NCBI RefSeq assembly: GCF_016808095.1 | Contig: NC_068977.1 | Location: 7,996,479 to 8,060,478 of the forward strand | DNA from: Vigna angularis | Lineage: Eukaryota > Streptophyta > Magnoliopsida > Fabales > Fabaceae | DNA length: 64,000 bases | Reading direction: 5' to 3' | Part shown: positions 63,832 through 64,000 of the stretch, piece by piece | Position numbering within the stretch: the stretch's first letter is position 1 | Layout: every line of letters starts with the position of its first letter | The notes under the pieces: model-generated | The model's database searches: none | What the model saw: the letters and a program-made list of their open reading frames with translations, nothing else | What the model was told of the DNA's origin: nothing | Made by a program: the position numbers and the translations under genes

Positions 63832-64000
63832 AATTTTAACTAATTCCATTTTACATTACTTTTAAAATATTTTCTCAATTCAATTCATGACCTCTGTCAA
63901 TTAATCATTATCAATTCTATAGTATTTATTTTCGCTGAAAAAAATTTAGAATTTTTAGAATATCAAAATAAAGAGATTTTTTTGGATTAACTTATAAGGT

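Overview
The window is plant nuclear DNA. It is AT-rich, its genes carry GT-AG introns, and it holds many LTR retrotransposon relics, DNA transposons and long (AT)n microsatellites. Gene content and repeat types (Ogre-like very long LTR, legume-style gypsy LTRs, legume-type NIK, COL and KIN2-like proteins) suggest a papilionoid legume, probably a phaseoloid such as Vigna or Phaseolus. The species is inference and was not checked against a database.

Layout: 1-9.5 kb is transposon-derived: a decayed Ty1/copia element (PBS, gag, integrase, RNase H relics) split by a 5.17-kb solo LTR of Ogre/Tat type with a clean 5-bp target duplication, followed by two tandem-repeat blocks. 11.6-13.7 kb holds a two-exon CONSTANS-LIKE B-box/CCT transcription factor (minus strand). 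14.1-15.4 kb is a foldback Mutator-like element with ~650-bp arms and a 9-bp target duplication. 15.7-19.3 kb contains diverged copies of an unidentified non-coding repeat family, also present at 1-240. 20.7-22.2 kb is the cytosolic ribosomal protein L9 (uL6) gene with a site II/telo-box promoter. 25.1-29.1 kb is an 11-exon NIK-type LRR receptor kinase. 33.5-35.6 kb is a defective CACTA element with Ulp1-like protease remnants. 38.7-39.3 kb is a hAT-like MITE. 40.5-41.9 kb is a Pack-MULE carrying a captured serine hydroxymethyltransferase exon. 43.6-46.2 kb is a second solo LTR (gypsy-like) with a GCGTTCGTCC array. 46-54 kb is AT-rich intergenic DNA with small repeats. 55.1-62.7 kb is a tandem duplication of a KIN2-like stress-protein gene; one unit carries a CACTA-like insertion and the other keeps the approximate empty site. 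The last kilobase holds a relic of a TIR-NBS-LRR resistance gene.

Five intact protein genes are supported: COL, L9, NIK-like and two KIN2-like paralogues. All are on the minus strand and none forms a functional cluster. I did not find a new multi-gene system. The most unusual content is in the mobile elements: two unrelated-looking solo LTRs both expanded for the same GACGAACG/CGTTCGTC core, a GC-rich block shared between a retrotransposon LTR and a Pack-MULE, and a near-palindromic foldback MULE.
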